Shown piece by piece: positions 42,546 through 50,861 of a stretch of 64,000 nucleotides of DNA. The stretch is from Rubricoccus sp038746605 (GTDB lineage Bacteria > Bacteroidota > Rhodothermia > Rhodothermales > Rubricoccaceae). The notes beneath the pieces are model-generated. The model was not told where the DNA came from. It saw only the letters and a list, made by a program, of their open reading frames with translations, and did no database searches. The stretch's first letter is position 1, and each line of letters begins with the position of its first letter. The stretch lies in assembly GCA_038746605.1 (NCBI GenBank), contig JBCDKM010000022.1, positions 1 through 64,000 on the forward strand, written 5' to 3'. The position numbers and the translations under genes are program-made.

Positions 42546-43256
42546 CTAGGCAGGGATCGTTCGTGCGGTACGGGCGCGCTCCACGAGGTCCTCGAAGAGT
42601 ACGTCCAGCGGTGGATCCATGGCCTCCGGGTGGAACTGAACCCCCACGAAGGCCCCGTCGGACGTCTCGATGGCCTCGATGACTCCGTCGGGCGCGCTCG
42701 CGGAGACGATCAGCCCAGCGCCCGGCTCGGCGATGGCCTGCACATGGCGCGTGTTCACCTCCAGCGTCTCCACTCCGACGAGACGACGGAAGCGCGTGTC
42801 AGGATGAACGGTGGCCGGGTGTTCAGTGCCGCCACGTCCCCGACTGTGGGTCGCGGTGCCGGAGACATCGCGCTCGACGTCTGCGTAAATGCTGCCCCCG
42901 CGAATCGCGCTCGCGAGTTGCATGCCGTAGCAGATGCCGAGGGTGGGACGGCGCGCATCGAGGAAAAGGCGGAGGAGCCGCGTATCGCTAGCGATGCGGA
43001 GCGGCTCGGTCTCGTCGATATCGTCTGGAAGGTTCCCTACGAGGCGGTCCGTGACGGCGGGGCCGCCGGTGACGACGAGGCCGTCCAAGAACGTCGCGAA
43101 GGTTTCCGCTGCGGCATCTGTCTCCAGCATCGGAATGAGGAGGGGGAGGCCGCCCGCACGCTCCACGGCGTGGACGTAGCGGAGATCGAGCCGCTGCTCC
43201 AGCGCGCCGCGCTCGGTGCGGTTGAGAGAGGTGGTGACGCCGATGCGAGGACGCAT
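42546..43256 (-). CDS. Peptidase C26 / class I glutamine amidotransferase-like hydrolase
   Basis: 236 residues from ATG 43256. MRPRIGVTTSLNRTERG and HAVERAGGLPLLIPM are typical of PuuD-like gamma-glutamyl hydrolases. Nucleophile Cys in LGICYGMQLAS, oxyanion GLVVTGGPAV, and catalytic His/Glu in VGVQFHPEAMD. By family it cleaves gamma-glutamyl-GABA or related gamma-glutamyl compounds; specificity is unknown. Cytoplasmic. Confidence 0.9.
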   Translation of the reverse strand: MRPRIGVTTSLNRTERGALEQRLDLRYVHAVERAGGLPLLIPMLETDAAAETFATFLDGLVVTGGPAVTDRLVGNLPDDIDETEPLRIASDTRLLRLFLDARRPTLGICYGMQLASAIRGGSIYADVERDVSGTATHSRGRGGTEHPATVHPDTRFRRLVGVETLEVNTRHVQAIAEPGAGLIVSASAPDGVIEAIETSDGAFVGVQFHPEAMDPPLDVLFEDLVERARTARTIPA

Positions 43257-43359
43257 GAGGAGGGGCTGGGTCGGTCCGCCTCGGTGCCGAGGCGGGGCGC
43301 AAGGTCGGGACAAATCGCGCAGATGCAATGGGCTTGTGTTGCGAGCAGGCTACCCGGTG

Positions 43360-43695
43360 CTACGATTCGAGTTCGTCGAGCGTGATCGGACGGCGGTCCA
43401 CCGGGCCGAGAGCACGGAGTCCGATCAGGACGTGTCCCTCGGTGCGGTGCGCGCTCGCGACCCAGAGATCCAGCGCTCCGCTGTCCAGCAGCCGGAGGAC
43501 GGCCGTCTTGACCGTCCGATTGCCACCGTCCCAGTCGGTCGTGCTCGCGCCGTGGACCACGCGAAGGGTGGAGCGCCCTGCCTCGGCGCCGATCTCGACG
43601 GCCGCGAACACGAGGTCTTCTGCCTCGTGTAGCATCGCGCCGTGGAGGTCGAGGGTGACGGAGGCGCCGTCGTCGGTGACAGAGGGGCGGGGCAT
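43360..43695 (-). CDS. Small Smr-domain protein
   Basis: 111 residues from ATG 43695; a longer upstream frame overlaps the divergent gene. Smr (MutS2 C-terminal-like) motifs: VTLDLHGAMLHEAEDLVF with DLHG, RVVHGASTTDWDGGNRT with the second HG, then a helix to LLDSG. Standalone Smr proteins can have endonuclease or RNA-binding activity. Its start codon lies almost base-to-base with that of a possible upstream start for the divergent BrkB gene. Confidence 0.8.
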   Translation of the reverse strand: MPRPSVTDDGASVTLDLHGAMLHEAEDLVFAAVEIGAEAGRSTLRVVHGASTTDWDGGNRTVKTAVLRLLDSGALDLWVASAHRTEGHVLIGLRALGPVDRRPITLDELES

Positions 43696-43747
43696 GAAAC
43701 GAGTCGGGACCGACGTGCATTCTACGCCCTCATTCTGTCTGCCCCTC

Positions 43748-44752
43748 GTGAAGCTGACCACCTCCGGCGTTCTCACGGTGCTCAAGCGGACGGGGGCCGC
43801 GGTCGCGGACGACGACGTCCCGAGCCTCGCCGCCGCCATCGCGTACTACACCGTCTTCTCGCTGCCCCCGCTACTCGTCGTCCTGATCGGCCTGGCAGGA
43901 GCGGCGGTCGGCGCAGAGCGCGTGACCGAGGCCATCATCGGGCAAGTCGGCGGGCTGATCGGCCCGGAGGGCGGAGCGGAGATCCGCACGATGATCGAGA
44001 ACGCGAGCACGCTCGGCACGGGCATCGGCGCGAAGGTAGCCGGGCTGGCGGCGCTGCTTTTCGGGGCGACGGGCGCCTTCGGACAACTTCAGAAAGCTCT
44101 CAACCGAGCCTGGGGCGTGGACAAGTCGACTGCAGGCGGCGGTCTCCTGGATGTGATCGTCAAGCGCGCGCTCTCGTTCGGGATGGTGCTGACCATCGCG
44201 TTCCTGTTGCTCGTCTCGCTCGCCATCAGTGCCGCTCTCGCCGCTCTCAGCGATGCCTCCGGGGCGCTCGTCCCGACCGGCTTCGCAGGCGTCTTTGCTC
44301 GGATCACCACCGATCTCGTCTCCGTCGGTGTCGTCTCGGTTCTCTTCGCGCTCATGTTTCGCTACCTGCCGGACGCGGAGGTTCGATGGAAGGATGTGTG
44401 GGTGGGGGCAGTGGTGACATCGCTCTTTTTCTCCGTCGGGAAGGTGTTCATCGGGCTCTACCTGGGCATCGCGGATCCGGGCGGCGCGTTTGGCGCGGCG
44501 GGGGCGCTCGCGCTGATCCTCGTGTGGATCTACTACTCGTCGCTGATCGTGCTGGTGGGGGCGGAGTTCACACAGGTCTGGGCCGAGGCCTTCGGAGGTG
44601 GCATCGAACCGGACTCCCCGGGCGGTGACGACGGCTCCGAGCCTGCCGGACGCCCGCCCACACCCTCGGGCGATGGCGCTACCTATCTGTCTGACTCACT
44701 CCCCGAGGTGGCCCATCCTGTGGCCGCGCCGCGAGACCCGTCGCCGTACTGA
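43748..44752 (+). CDS. YihY/BrkB family inner-membrane protein
   Basis: 334 residues if GTG 43748 is used; an ATG at 43694 in the same frame would add 18 residues and overlap the Smr start codon. YihY block VPSLAAAIAYYTVFSLPPLLV, then ~6 membrane helices, ATGAFGQLQKALNRAWGVD, and VRWKDVWVGAVVTSLFFSVG, with a Gly/Ala helix through IADPGGAFGAAGALALILVW and YYSSLIVLVGAEFTQVWAE. Probable transporter-like or virulence-associated inner-membrane protein; not RNase BN as once annotated. Confidence 0.9.
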   Translation: MKLTTSGVLTVLKRTGAAVADDDVPSLAAAIAYYTVFSLPPLLVVLIGLAGAAVGAERVTEAIIGQVGGLIGPEGGAEIRTMIENASTLGTGIGAKVAGLAALLFGATGAFGQLQKALNRAWGVDKSTAGGGLLDVIVKRALSFGMVLTIAFLLLVSLAISAALAALSDASGALVPTGFAGVFARITTDLVSVGVVSVLFALMFRYLPDAEVRWKDVWVGAVVTSLFFSVGKVFIGLYLGIADPGGAFGAAGALALILVWIYYSSLIVLVGAEFTQVWAEAFGGGIEPDSPGGDDGSEPAGRPPTPSGDGATYLSDSLPEVAHPVAAPRDPSPY

Positions 44753-44758
44753 GCACGC

Positions 44759-44792
44759 CCGCCTCGGTGTGTCCGTGGAGGTATCGAGGCAG
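44759..44792. repeat. CCGCCTCGG palindrome, long-loop class
   Basis: Right arm TCGAGGCAG; loop with GTCCGTGGAG. Convergent gap between BrkB and the 44799 gene. Confidence 0.7.
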
Positions 44793-44798
44793 AGACGA

Positions 44799-45332
44799 TC
44801 AGGTCACGAGTCTCGGTTGCGCGTTGACAAACTGGACCAGCGTCCCGACCGTCAGCGGCGCGCCATGAAACGGGTTGAAACGGGTTGTCTCCCAGTCGTA
44901 TCCAGCGCGCTGTGCGACCCGGGTCGCCACATCTTCAGCCTCTTCAGGATCGATCCCTAGGTCGCGGTCCAGGTCATCATCGGGAAAGAGAGGGAGAGGT
45001 CGATCATTGAGGCTCACGTAGCTTTGGACCTCGTCCCAGGCAGCACGGATCACCCAGGGGTCTGTCGTGCGCCGGTCGAAGGTGCGCGCGAAGGAGCAAA
45101 TGGAGCCCTCGGGTCGGCTGGCATGGAGCCGCCGGAGTTGGGATCGACCGGCCAGGCAGGCAACGCCGAAAAGCCCCGCCACGCCCAAGCAAACCCACGG
45201 CACGGAAACCAACAGCGCCCCGGCGCCGAGTCCCAGCCCGCCGAGAGTCGCCCAGCCTACGGGGGACAGTGGCGTCTCTTGGAGCGATGGCATCGTGCGC
45301 GAGAAACCTCGCGAGGGGGCGGAAGCAGACAT
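44799..45332 (-). CDS. Membrane protein with acyl-carrier-like (DUF1493-like) C-terminal region
   Basis: 177 residues from ATG 45332. Two hydrophobic segments (LGGLGLGAGALLVSVPWVCL and GVAGLFGVACLA) precede a ~110-residue soluble domain: GSICSFARTFDRRTTDPWVI and RAAWDEVQSYVS, then PLPLFPDDDLDRDLGIDPEE and AEDVATRVAQRAG. The second block resembles DUF1493-type, ACP-fold proteins. No Ser for phosphopantetheine is evident. Function unknown. Confidence 0.65.
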   Translation of the reverse strand: MSASAPSRGFSRTMPSLQETPLSPVGWATLGGLGLGAGALLVSVPWVCLGVAGLFGVACLAGRSQLRRLHASRPEGSICSFARTFDRRTTDPWVIRAAWDEVQSYVSLNDRPLPLFPDDDLDRDLGIDPEEAEDVATRVAQRAGYDWETTRFNPFHGAPLTVGTLVQFVNAQPRLVT

Positions 45333-45352
45333 GCGTATAGAATACAATTCTT

Positions 45353-45386
45353 CCGCCTCGGTCCTTCCGCTGACCCACCGAGGTAG
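45353..45386. repeat. CCGCCTCGG palindrome, long-loop class
   Basis: Right arm CCGAGGTAG. Lies in the divergent region between the DUF1493-like gene and the zinc-ribbon gene. Confidence 0.7.
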
Positions 45387-45455
45387 GGGAATCCACGCGT
45401 CATCCGAGAACGCCGGGGCCGGAACACGGTACGCTCCAGGTTCGCCCCCCGCGCC

Positions 45456-45692
45456 ATGGAACGCCCCGTCTGCTCCTGCGGCCACGACCGCTACCACCAC
45501 TGGATCCGCGCCGACCTCAAGTTCAGCAGCGGCGGCTGGTTCGCGATCCTCAACGGCGCCAGCGGGACCCCAAAGTCCATCACGTTCAAGTGCGGTCAGT
45601 GCGGCGAAACCTTCGAGATCACCAAGGATCCCATCGTGCTGAAGGAGTTCCGGCGCTACCCGTACGTCATGCGCAGTGAGGCCACAAAATGA
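45456..45692 (+). CDS. Small zinc-ribbon-like protein upstream of kamA
   Basis: 78 residues, ATG 45456. Two metal-binding-type clusters: RPVCSCGHDRYHHW near the N-terminus and FKCGQCGETFEI in the middle, with a hydrophobic strand in between. No known family recognised. The stop overlaps the kamA start (ATGA at 45689-45692), so it is translationally coupled to lysine 2,3-aminomutase and may assist or regulate it. Confidence 0.75.
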   Translation: MERPVCSCGHDRYHHWIRADLKFSSGGWFAILNGASGTPKSITFKCGQCGETFEITKDPIVLKEFRRYPYVMRSEATK

Positions 45693-46888
45693 CCGCCTTC
45701 CCCCAGCACAACGCCTCCGCGGACGAGTGGGCCGACTGGCGTTGGCAGATGCGCCATCGCGTGAACGACCTCGCGACGCTCTCGCGCTACATCCGCCCGA
45801 CGGACAGCGAGCGCCACGCCATCGAGGCCACGCGAGGCATCTTCCGCTGGACCATCACGCCGTACTACGCGAGCCTGATGGACCCGCTCGATCCCGCCTG
45901 CCCCGTCCGCCAGCACGTCGTGCCGCAGGCGCCCGAGGTGGAGCCGGACATCGTGGGCGTGGTGGACCCACTGGACGAGGTCGGTCACAGTCCGGTCAAA
46001 AACCTCGTCCACAACTATCCGGACAAGGTCGCCTTCTGCGTGACGTCCGAGTGCGCGGTCTACTGCCGCTACTGCCTCCGCAAGCGGATGGTCGGCGATG
46101 CGGACTTCATGATGCGGAAAAACGAACTGCGCGAGGCACTCGCGTACATCCGCGCCACGCCCGCCATCCGCGACGTGCTCCTCACCGGCGGCGACCCGCT
46201 CGTGTTCTCGGACGCGAACCTGGACTGGCTCCTCGGCGAGCTTCGCGCGATCCGGCATGTCGAGATCGTCCGCCTCGGGAGCCGCCTGCCCGTGGTCAAC
46301 CCGATGCGGATCACGCCGGAGTTGTGCGAGGTCCTCAAGCGGCATCATCCGGTCTGGCTGAATACCCACTTCAACCACCCGAAGGAGCTGACGCATGAGG
46401 CGCGCGAGGCGTGCGAGCGTCTCGCCGAGGCGGGCGTTCCCGTCGGCAACCAGTCGGTCCTCCTTCGCGGCATCAACGACGACGCGGAGACGCTCCGCGA
46501 GCTTTCGGAGGGTCTCGTGCGGATGCGCGTCCGGCCGTACTACCTCTACCACGCGCAGCTCATCGGCGGGACGCCTCACCTGCGGACGCCCATCGAGACG
46601 GGGATGCACCTCATGCGCGGGCTCCGGGGCCACACGACGGGCTTCGCGGTCCCGGCCTACGTCCTCGATACTCCTGACGGCAAGGTGCCCCTCACGCGCG
46701 ATTACGTCCTCGGCCGCTCCGGCGACCACGTGCTGATGGAGACCACGCGAGGCACACTCTGGGCGGAGCCCAACCCACTACCCGAGGGCTACGAGCCGCC
46801 GCTCCGCCTCCCCGAGGTGGACCTTCCCGAGGACGTGCGGACCGTCCCGACCGGCGCGCCGACGTTCGTCTACGCGGAGACGGCGTGA
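45689..46888 (+). CDS. kamA: L-lysine 2,3-aminomutase (radical SAM, PLP)
   Basis: 399 residues. Radical SAM motif CAVYCRYCLRKRMVGD (CxxxCxxC), PLP/lysine region THFNHPKELT, NQSVLLRGINDD, YLYHAQLIGGTPHLRTP, and GKVPLTRDYVLG. Converts L-lysine to L-beta-lysine, used in osmolyte (N-acetyl-beta-lysine) formation or lysine degradation; the shorter EpmB type that modifies EF-P is another possibility, but the length and C-terminus fit KamA/YodO-like better. Coupled to the zinc-ribbon gene upstream. Confidence 0.93.
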   Translation: MTAFPQHNASADEWADWRWQMRHRVNDLATLSRYIRPTDSERHAIEATRGIFRWTITPYYASLMDPLDPACPVRQHVVPQAPEVEPDIVGVVDPLDEVGHSPVKNLVHNYPDKVAFCVTSECAVYCRYCLRKRMVGDADFMMRKNELREALAYIRATPAIRDVLLTGGDPLVFSDANLDWLLGELRAIRHVEIVRLGSRLPVVNPMRITPELCEVLKRHHPVWLNTHFNHPKELTHEAREACERLAEAGVPVGNQSVLLRGINDDAETLRELSEGLVRMRVRPYYLYHAQLIGGTPHLRTPIETGMHLMRGLRGHTTGFAVPAYVLDTPDGKVPLTRDYVLGRSGDHVLMETTRGTLWAEPNPLPEGYEPPLRLPEVDLPEDVRTVPTGAPTFVYAETA

Positions 46889-46894
46889 CCCCGC

Positions 46895-46928
46895 CCGCCT
46901 CGGTGCCTCCATGGACGGACCGAGGCGG
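46895..46928. repeat. CCGCCTCGG palindrome, long-loop class
   Basis: Perfect arms; loop TGCCTCCATGGACGGA with CCATGG centre. 6 nt after the kamA stop. Confidence 0.85.
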
Positions 46929-46985
46929 AGGGACCCGGACCACGCGGCGAGTGCGTATCTCTCGACTCTGTCCCGAGACATCGCC

Positions 46986-48335
46986 ATGTACGATCTCGCC
47001 GCCCTCAGCGCCAACGCGCCCGTCGCTCGCGCTCTCCATCTGAAAGACGAACTAGACGGCATGCGCCCGCTCGATCCCGAGCAGGTTGGGAAGGCCATGC
47101 AGCGCCTCCGCCTGGAGTGGACCTACCACTCCAACGCCATCGAAGGGAACACGCTGACGTACGGCGAGACACGCGCGCTTCTTCTCCACGGCGTCACCGC
47201 GCAGGGAAAACCGCTCAAGGACCACCTCGACATCAAGGGACACCGCGAGGCATTGGACTACCTCGAACGGTTCGTCAAGGCGAAGGAGCCGCTTTCCACT
47301 ACGGCCATCCGCGAGATGCATCGCGTTCTCCTGGGAGAGCCGTACGAGATGCGAGCCGAGACGCCGGCCGAGGCTCCGACAATGCGCGTCATCACGCCCG
47401 GCCAGTACAAGACGCAGCCGAACCACGTCGTCACGGCGACGGGTGAGACGCACTACTACGCGAGACCGGAGGAGACGCCTGCGCTGATGCAGGACCTCGT
47501 GGACTGGGCGCGCGAGGCGTGGCCGCAAATCGAGGGCTCGCCGCAGGCCGCACTCCCCTTCGCCTCCGACCTCCACCACCGCTTCGCGGCGATCCACCCC
47601 TTCGATGACGGGAACGGGCGGATGGCGCGGCTGCTGATGAACCTCGTGCTCATGCGCGCCGGGTTTCCGCCCGCCGTGCTCCGGCAGCAGAATCGACCGG
47701 CTTACTACGGCGCACTCGCTCAGGCCGACGCAGGCGACCTCGGGCCGCTCGTCCAGTTCATCGCAGACGAGCTGACTGAGACGCTAGAACTCTACCTCCG
47801 CACCCTACGCGGCGAGCCCGACCCCGACGCATTCAGCCGACGTGTTGCGCTGCTGAAGCGGCAGGTAGAGACCACTGGCGGTTCGGAGAAGCGGACGCCG
47901 GAGGCTGTCGCGCGGATCGCTCAGGATTTCATCTCCCCGTTTATCCGGCGGGTTGACGAGGGGTTTCAGGAGATAGCTCCGCTATTCAACCATTTAGGCG
48001 GCCCGAGTCAGTACGTGGGACCCGGTGGAGCCGAGTCGTCCCCTGGCGACCACTTGGCGGAGGATCTACCTAGAACAGAATGGCGGAGCTTTCGTCGGAT
48101 CCGGAGACTTGAGGGATTCAGGGCAGACCCAACCCAGCAAGTGCTTTTGATTGTTGAGGGTTCTGTAGGCGACGACCATATCGCCCTCTCTACGAGCAAC
48201 ACGCAGGGCGTGCTTGCTCGCCTCCGATACGACGAGCCTGTCTCGCCAGAAGAGGCCATCGCTCTTGCGAACGAGGTACTTGAACGCGTCGCCGACCAGA
48301 TCGAGCGGCTCCACCAGCAGGCGCAGGGCCAGTAG
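46986..48335 (+). CDS. Fic domain AMPylase-like protein, class II architecture
   Basis: 449 residues, ATG 46986. N-terminal inhibitory motif HSNAIEGNTLT (S/TxxxE-G/N), DUF4172-like helical segment, then the Fic core AIHPFDDGNGRMARLLMN with HPFxDGNGR near residue 200. Fic proteins transfer AMP (or other nucleotide groups) to Ser/Thr/Tyr of target proteins. The last ~110 residues form an unassigned C-terminal extension, in DNA slightly lower in GC. Cytoplasmic. Target unknown. Confidence 0.9.
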   Translation: MYDLAALSANAPVARALHLKDELDGMRPLDPEQVGKAMQRLRLEWTYHSNAIEGNTLTYGETRALLLHGVTAQGKPLKDHLDIKGHREALDYLERFVKAKEPLSTTAIREMHRVLLGEPYEMRAETPAEAPTMRVITPGQYKTQPNHVVTATGETHYYARPEETPALMQDLVDWAREAWPQIEGSPQAALPFASDLHHRFAAIHPFDDGNGRMARLLMNLVLMRAGFPPAVLRQQNRPAYYGALAQADAGDLGPLVQFIADELTETLELYLRTLRGEPDPDAFSRRVALLKRQVETTGGSEKRTPEAVARIAQDFISPFIRRVDEGFQEIAPLFNHLGGPSQYVGPGGAESSPGDHLAEDLPRTEWRSFRRIRRLEGFRADPTQQVLLIVEGSVGDDHIALSTSNTQGVLARLRYDEPVSPEEAIALANEVLERVADQIERLHQQAQGQ

Positions 48336-48337
48336 GC

Positions 48338-48357
48338 CCGCCTCGGCACCGAGGCGG
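48338..48357. repeat. CCGCCTCGG palindrome, 2-nt loop
   Basis: Perfect arms around CA, 2 nt after the fic stop. Confidence 0.85.
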
Positions 48358-48402
48358 AGACACCTGCGCAACGCCACCACCACCTGTGCGTAGCCGCGCG
48401 CC

Positions 48403-48894
48403 ATGCCCATACTCGGTCTCCTCTTCGCGACTCTGATCGTCGTCCTCGCGCTCGTCTTCTCAGTCATCGGCGCGATCTGGCTCTGGCGTGCGGGCCGATG
48501 GGGACGCGTCGGCCTCGGCGCGCTGGCGGTGCTCTTGGGATGGATAGTCAAGGAGTCCGTCTCACCGGGAGAGGCGTACTACCGGGCGCTGTTCGAGCGC
48601 GAGACGGGACGCTCGTTCCCCGCCTCGGCGCAGATCGTGCGTCGGCAAGCGGCGCTGTTTCCAGAAGAGGCCGCCTCGCTCGTCGCGGAGATTGACTCTG
48701 TGGATGCTACTCGGCTGAACGCGGCCGTCGCGCAGGAGCGTCAGCGCAGCGGGAAGCCGGAGATCTCATGCGGGGGAAGCACTGCGAGGGCCGGGTACCG
48801 GGGCGTCCGCACGGACCACAAAGACGGCCGGTGCCTCTGGTGGGGCGTCTCCGAGGACGGACGCCGCTTCGCGTTTGAGTACCTCGACCTTTGA
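48403..48894 (+). CDS. Hypothetical membrane protein with Cys-containing tail
   Basis: 163 residues, ATG 48403. Two N-terminal hydrophobic segments (LFATLIVVLALVFSVIGAIW and VGLGALAVLLGWIV), then a soluble ~100-residue region with a polar middle and a tail containing SCGGSTARAGYRG and GRCLWWGVSEDGRRFAFEY. No family recognised. It converges with tatC 28 bp away. Confidence 0.65.
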   Translation: MPILGLLFATLIVVLALVFSVIGAIWLWRAGRWGRVGLGALAVLLGWIVKESVSPGEAYYRALFERETGRSFPASAQIVRRQAALFPEEAASLVAEIDSVDATRLNAAVAQERQRSGKPEISCGGSTARAGYRGVRTDHKDGRCLWWGVSEDGRRFAFEYLDL

Positions 48895-48900
48895 CCCCGC

Positions 48901-48920
48901 CCACCTCGGTACCGAGGCGG
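48901..48920. repeat. CCGCCTCGG palindrome, 2-nt loop variant
   Basis: Left arm CCACCTCGG (one mismatch), right arm perfect. It fills the 28-bp convergent gap before the tatC stop, so it serves both genes if it is a terminator. Confidence 0.8.
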
Positions 48921-48922
48921 GG

Positions 48923-49858
48923 CTACTCGGCACCTTTTCGCTTCGCGTCTTCCGCCGCTTCCCGCGCTTCGGCTCTGGCGCGGCCTCGTTCGATGGCAGC
49001 AGCCAGCAAGATCGCTAGTTCGTAGAGCCCGAAGAGCGGGATCGCGAGGAGCAGCTGACTCATCGGGTCTGGCGGCGTGAAGAGCGCGCCGAGCACGAGG
49101 ATGACCACGAACGCGTACTTCCGCCCCACCCGCAGCACGCGCGTCGTCACGAGCCCGGCCTTGGCAAGGAACGTCACCACGACGGGAAGCTCGAACAGAG
49201 CCCCCGCCCCGAACGACCACGTCAGGACCATCGAGAAGTAGCGCGAGATGTCGAACTCGTTCGTGATCTGATCTGAGACCTCGAACTGCGCGAAGAACTG
49301 CAGCGCGATGGGCGTGATGATGAGGTAGCCGAAGCTGACGCCGAGCACAAAGAAGAACGTCGCGAACGCTGCTGAGAAGCGCATCCCCTTCCGCTCGTCC
49401 GGGTAGAGCGCAGGCTCGATGAACCGCCACGTCTGATACAGGATGATCGGGCTGCCCAGAATGAGTCCGACGGCCAGCACCGTCCCGAAGTAGGCGAAGA
49501 ACTGGCCCGTGATGGTCCGATTCTGGAGTACGATTTCCACCGCGTTGATGCGGAGAATCTCGTACATGAAGAAGTCGTCCCGCGTCGGGCCGAGGAGGAG
49601 CGTGTCCAGGATCCAATCGACGAAGAAGAAGCAGCCGATGACGCAGACGAGCACACCACCGAGGCCCTTGAAGATGCGCCAGCGCAGTTCTTCCAAATGA
49701 TCGAGGAACGGCATCTCGCCCGCATCGCGCGAGGGATCCTTCCGACCGGAACCCGTACTCAACCCCACGCCGGGCGGGATCACACCGGGGGGCGTGAGGC
49801 TGGGCGTGCCGTCGTCGCTGGCGCCCGTCGCCAGCCCTCGGGTGGGCCGGTCGTCCAT
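48923..49858 (-). CDS. tatC: Sec-independent protein translocase TatC
   Basis: 311 residues, ATG 49858. MPFLDHLEELRWRIFKGLGG is the conserved cytoplasmic N-terminus of TatC, here preceded by ~45 polar residues. Six membrane segments follow, with TWRFIEPALYPDERKG and FTPPDPMSQLLLAIPLFGLY. Binds twin-Arg signals; consistent with Tat-type signals on 34637, 22305 and 23422. It starts 3 bp after the stop of the phosphoribosyltransferase gene, so the pair are co-transcribed. No tatA/B in the window. Confidence 0.96.
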   Translation of the reverse strand: MDDRPTRGLATGASDDGTPSLTPPGVIPPGVGLSTGSGRKDPSRDAGEMPFLDHLEELRWRIFKGLGGVLVCVIGCFFFVDWILDTLLLGPTRDDFFMYEILRINAVEIVLQNRTITGQFFAYFGTVLAVGLILGSPIILYQTWRFIEPALYPDERKGMRFSAAFATFFFVLGVSFGYLIITPIALQFFAQFEVSDQITNEFDISRYFSMVLTWSFGAGALFELPVVVTFLAKAGLVTTRVLRVGRKYAFVVILVLGALFTPPDPMSQLLLAIPLFGLYELAILLAAAIERGRARAEAREAAEDAKRKGAE

Positions 49859-49861
49859 CGT

Positions 49862-50485
49862 CTAGCGGGAGGCGTGGTCGCCCGTGTCGCCGCTGACACC
49901 TGCCGCACGGGCGCCCTCGCGGAGGTTGAGTTCCAAGAGCGATTCCACCCAGAGGTCGTCGGCTTCCAGCCGAGCACGGCCCCCGCTCCAAGTGAAGTTG
50001 AACAGCGTCATTACGCCCGCCACACGGAAGCCGTCTGAACGCAGAAGCGCGGCGGCGCGAGCGGCGCTGCGTCCGCTGTTGAGGATGTCGTCCATCAGCG
50101 CGATGGGCTTCGAACGGTCCAGCGGACCTTCCACGAGGCGACGGCGACCATACGGCTTACGGCGCTCCCGGATGAAGCCCCCTTTGAACGGACGCTGCGG
50201 CGTGCCATGCGTGAGGACGGAGCACACCAACGGGAAGGCGCCGTAGCCGAAGCCCGCGACCTGCGTCACGCCGCGCTGACGGAGCCGGTCGGCCAAAACG
50301 GCGCCTGCCTCCTCGAAAACCTCACCATCGAGCATCGGCGTGCGCGTGTCCAAGAGCCACCCGATGGGCTGACCACGCGGGTCCGTGATCGACTCGTCCT
50401 CGCGACGTACGAGAGCCCGCTTGTACAGCGTGTGCCCCAGGCGGGCGAGGGCGGATTCGGGGACCGAGCTGGAGTCGCTGGGCAT
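49862..50485 (-). CDS. Phosphoribosyltransferase-domain protein (OPRT-like)
   Basis: 207 residues from ATG 50485; the frame extends further upstream without PRT character. PRPP-binding loop IALMDDILNSGRSAARAAAL and the hood GYGAFPLVCSVL are present, in OPRT-like order. Nearby FIRERRKPYGRRRLVEG is the flexible-loop region. Orotate or related base phosphoribosyltransferase is possible; many such standalone proteins are regulatory. First gene of the unit with tatC. Confidence 0.85.
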   Translation of the reverse strand: MPSDSSSVPESALARLGHTLYKRALVRREDESITDPRGQPIGWLLDTRTPMLDGEVFEEAGAVLADRLRQRGVTQVAGFGYGAFPLVCSVLTHGTPQRPFKGGFIRERRKPYGRRRLVEGPLDRSKPIALMDDILNSGRSAARAAALLRSDGFRVAGVMTLFNFTWSGGRARLEADDLWVESLLELNLREGARAAGVSGDTGDHASR

Positions 50486-50861
50486 GGCGGGAGAACGGGC
50501 GGCTCCCCGCGGTCGCGGGGACGGGCGTGGCGGCAGAATCGAACCGGAGGCCGGGAGGGCTGTTCCGGGGAGACGCCGCGAGCGCGAAAGGTACGGTACG
50601 AGGCGAGACAAGGGGCAGGGCAACCTGCGTTCCAAGGAGCTTGGGAGGCAAGCGATCCGCGAGACAGGAACACAGACGCGACGCCGTCTCACACAGCGGC
50701 GCTCAGGTGTGCCCGCCTCGGCACCGAGGCGGGGGAGCCAGGCGGACAGCCCCCATTTCGCGCCAGCCAGAGCGAGGCTCTTAGATGACTAGGTTTTTCT
50801 TGGTGGGTATTGCGTGCTAACAAAAAAAATCCTACTCTCCTTTACTCTTAAACAATAGGTC
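50486..50861. other. Divergent promoter region with AT-rich tract
   Basis: 376 bases. Contains the palindrome 50713-50732, then a markedly A/T-rich stretch (about 50787-50860: TAGGTTTTTC, AACAAAAAAAATC, TCTTAAACAATAG) directly before the gene at 50862. The minus-strand promoter of the PRT-tatC unit is also here. No gene. Confidence 0.6.
50713..50732. repeat. CCGCCTCGG palindrome, 2-nt loop
   Basis: Perfect arms around CA in the divergent region between the PRT gene and the small Cys-rich gene. Confidence 0.85.

Noticed and set aside
43328..43747. Extension upstream of the BrkB protein
   Set aside because: Antisense to the Smr gene and without membrane character; only the 43694 ATG remains as a serious alternative start.
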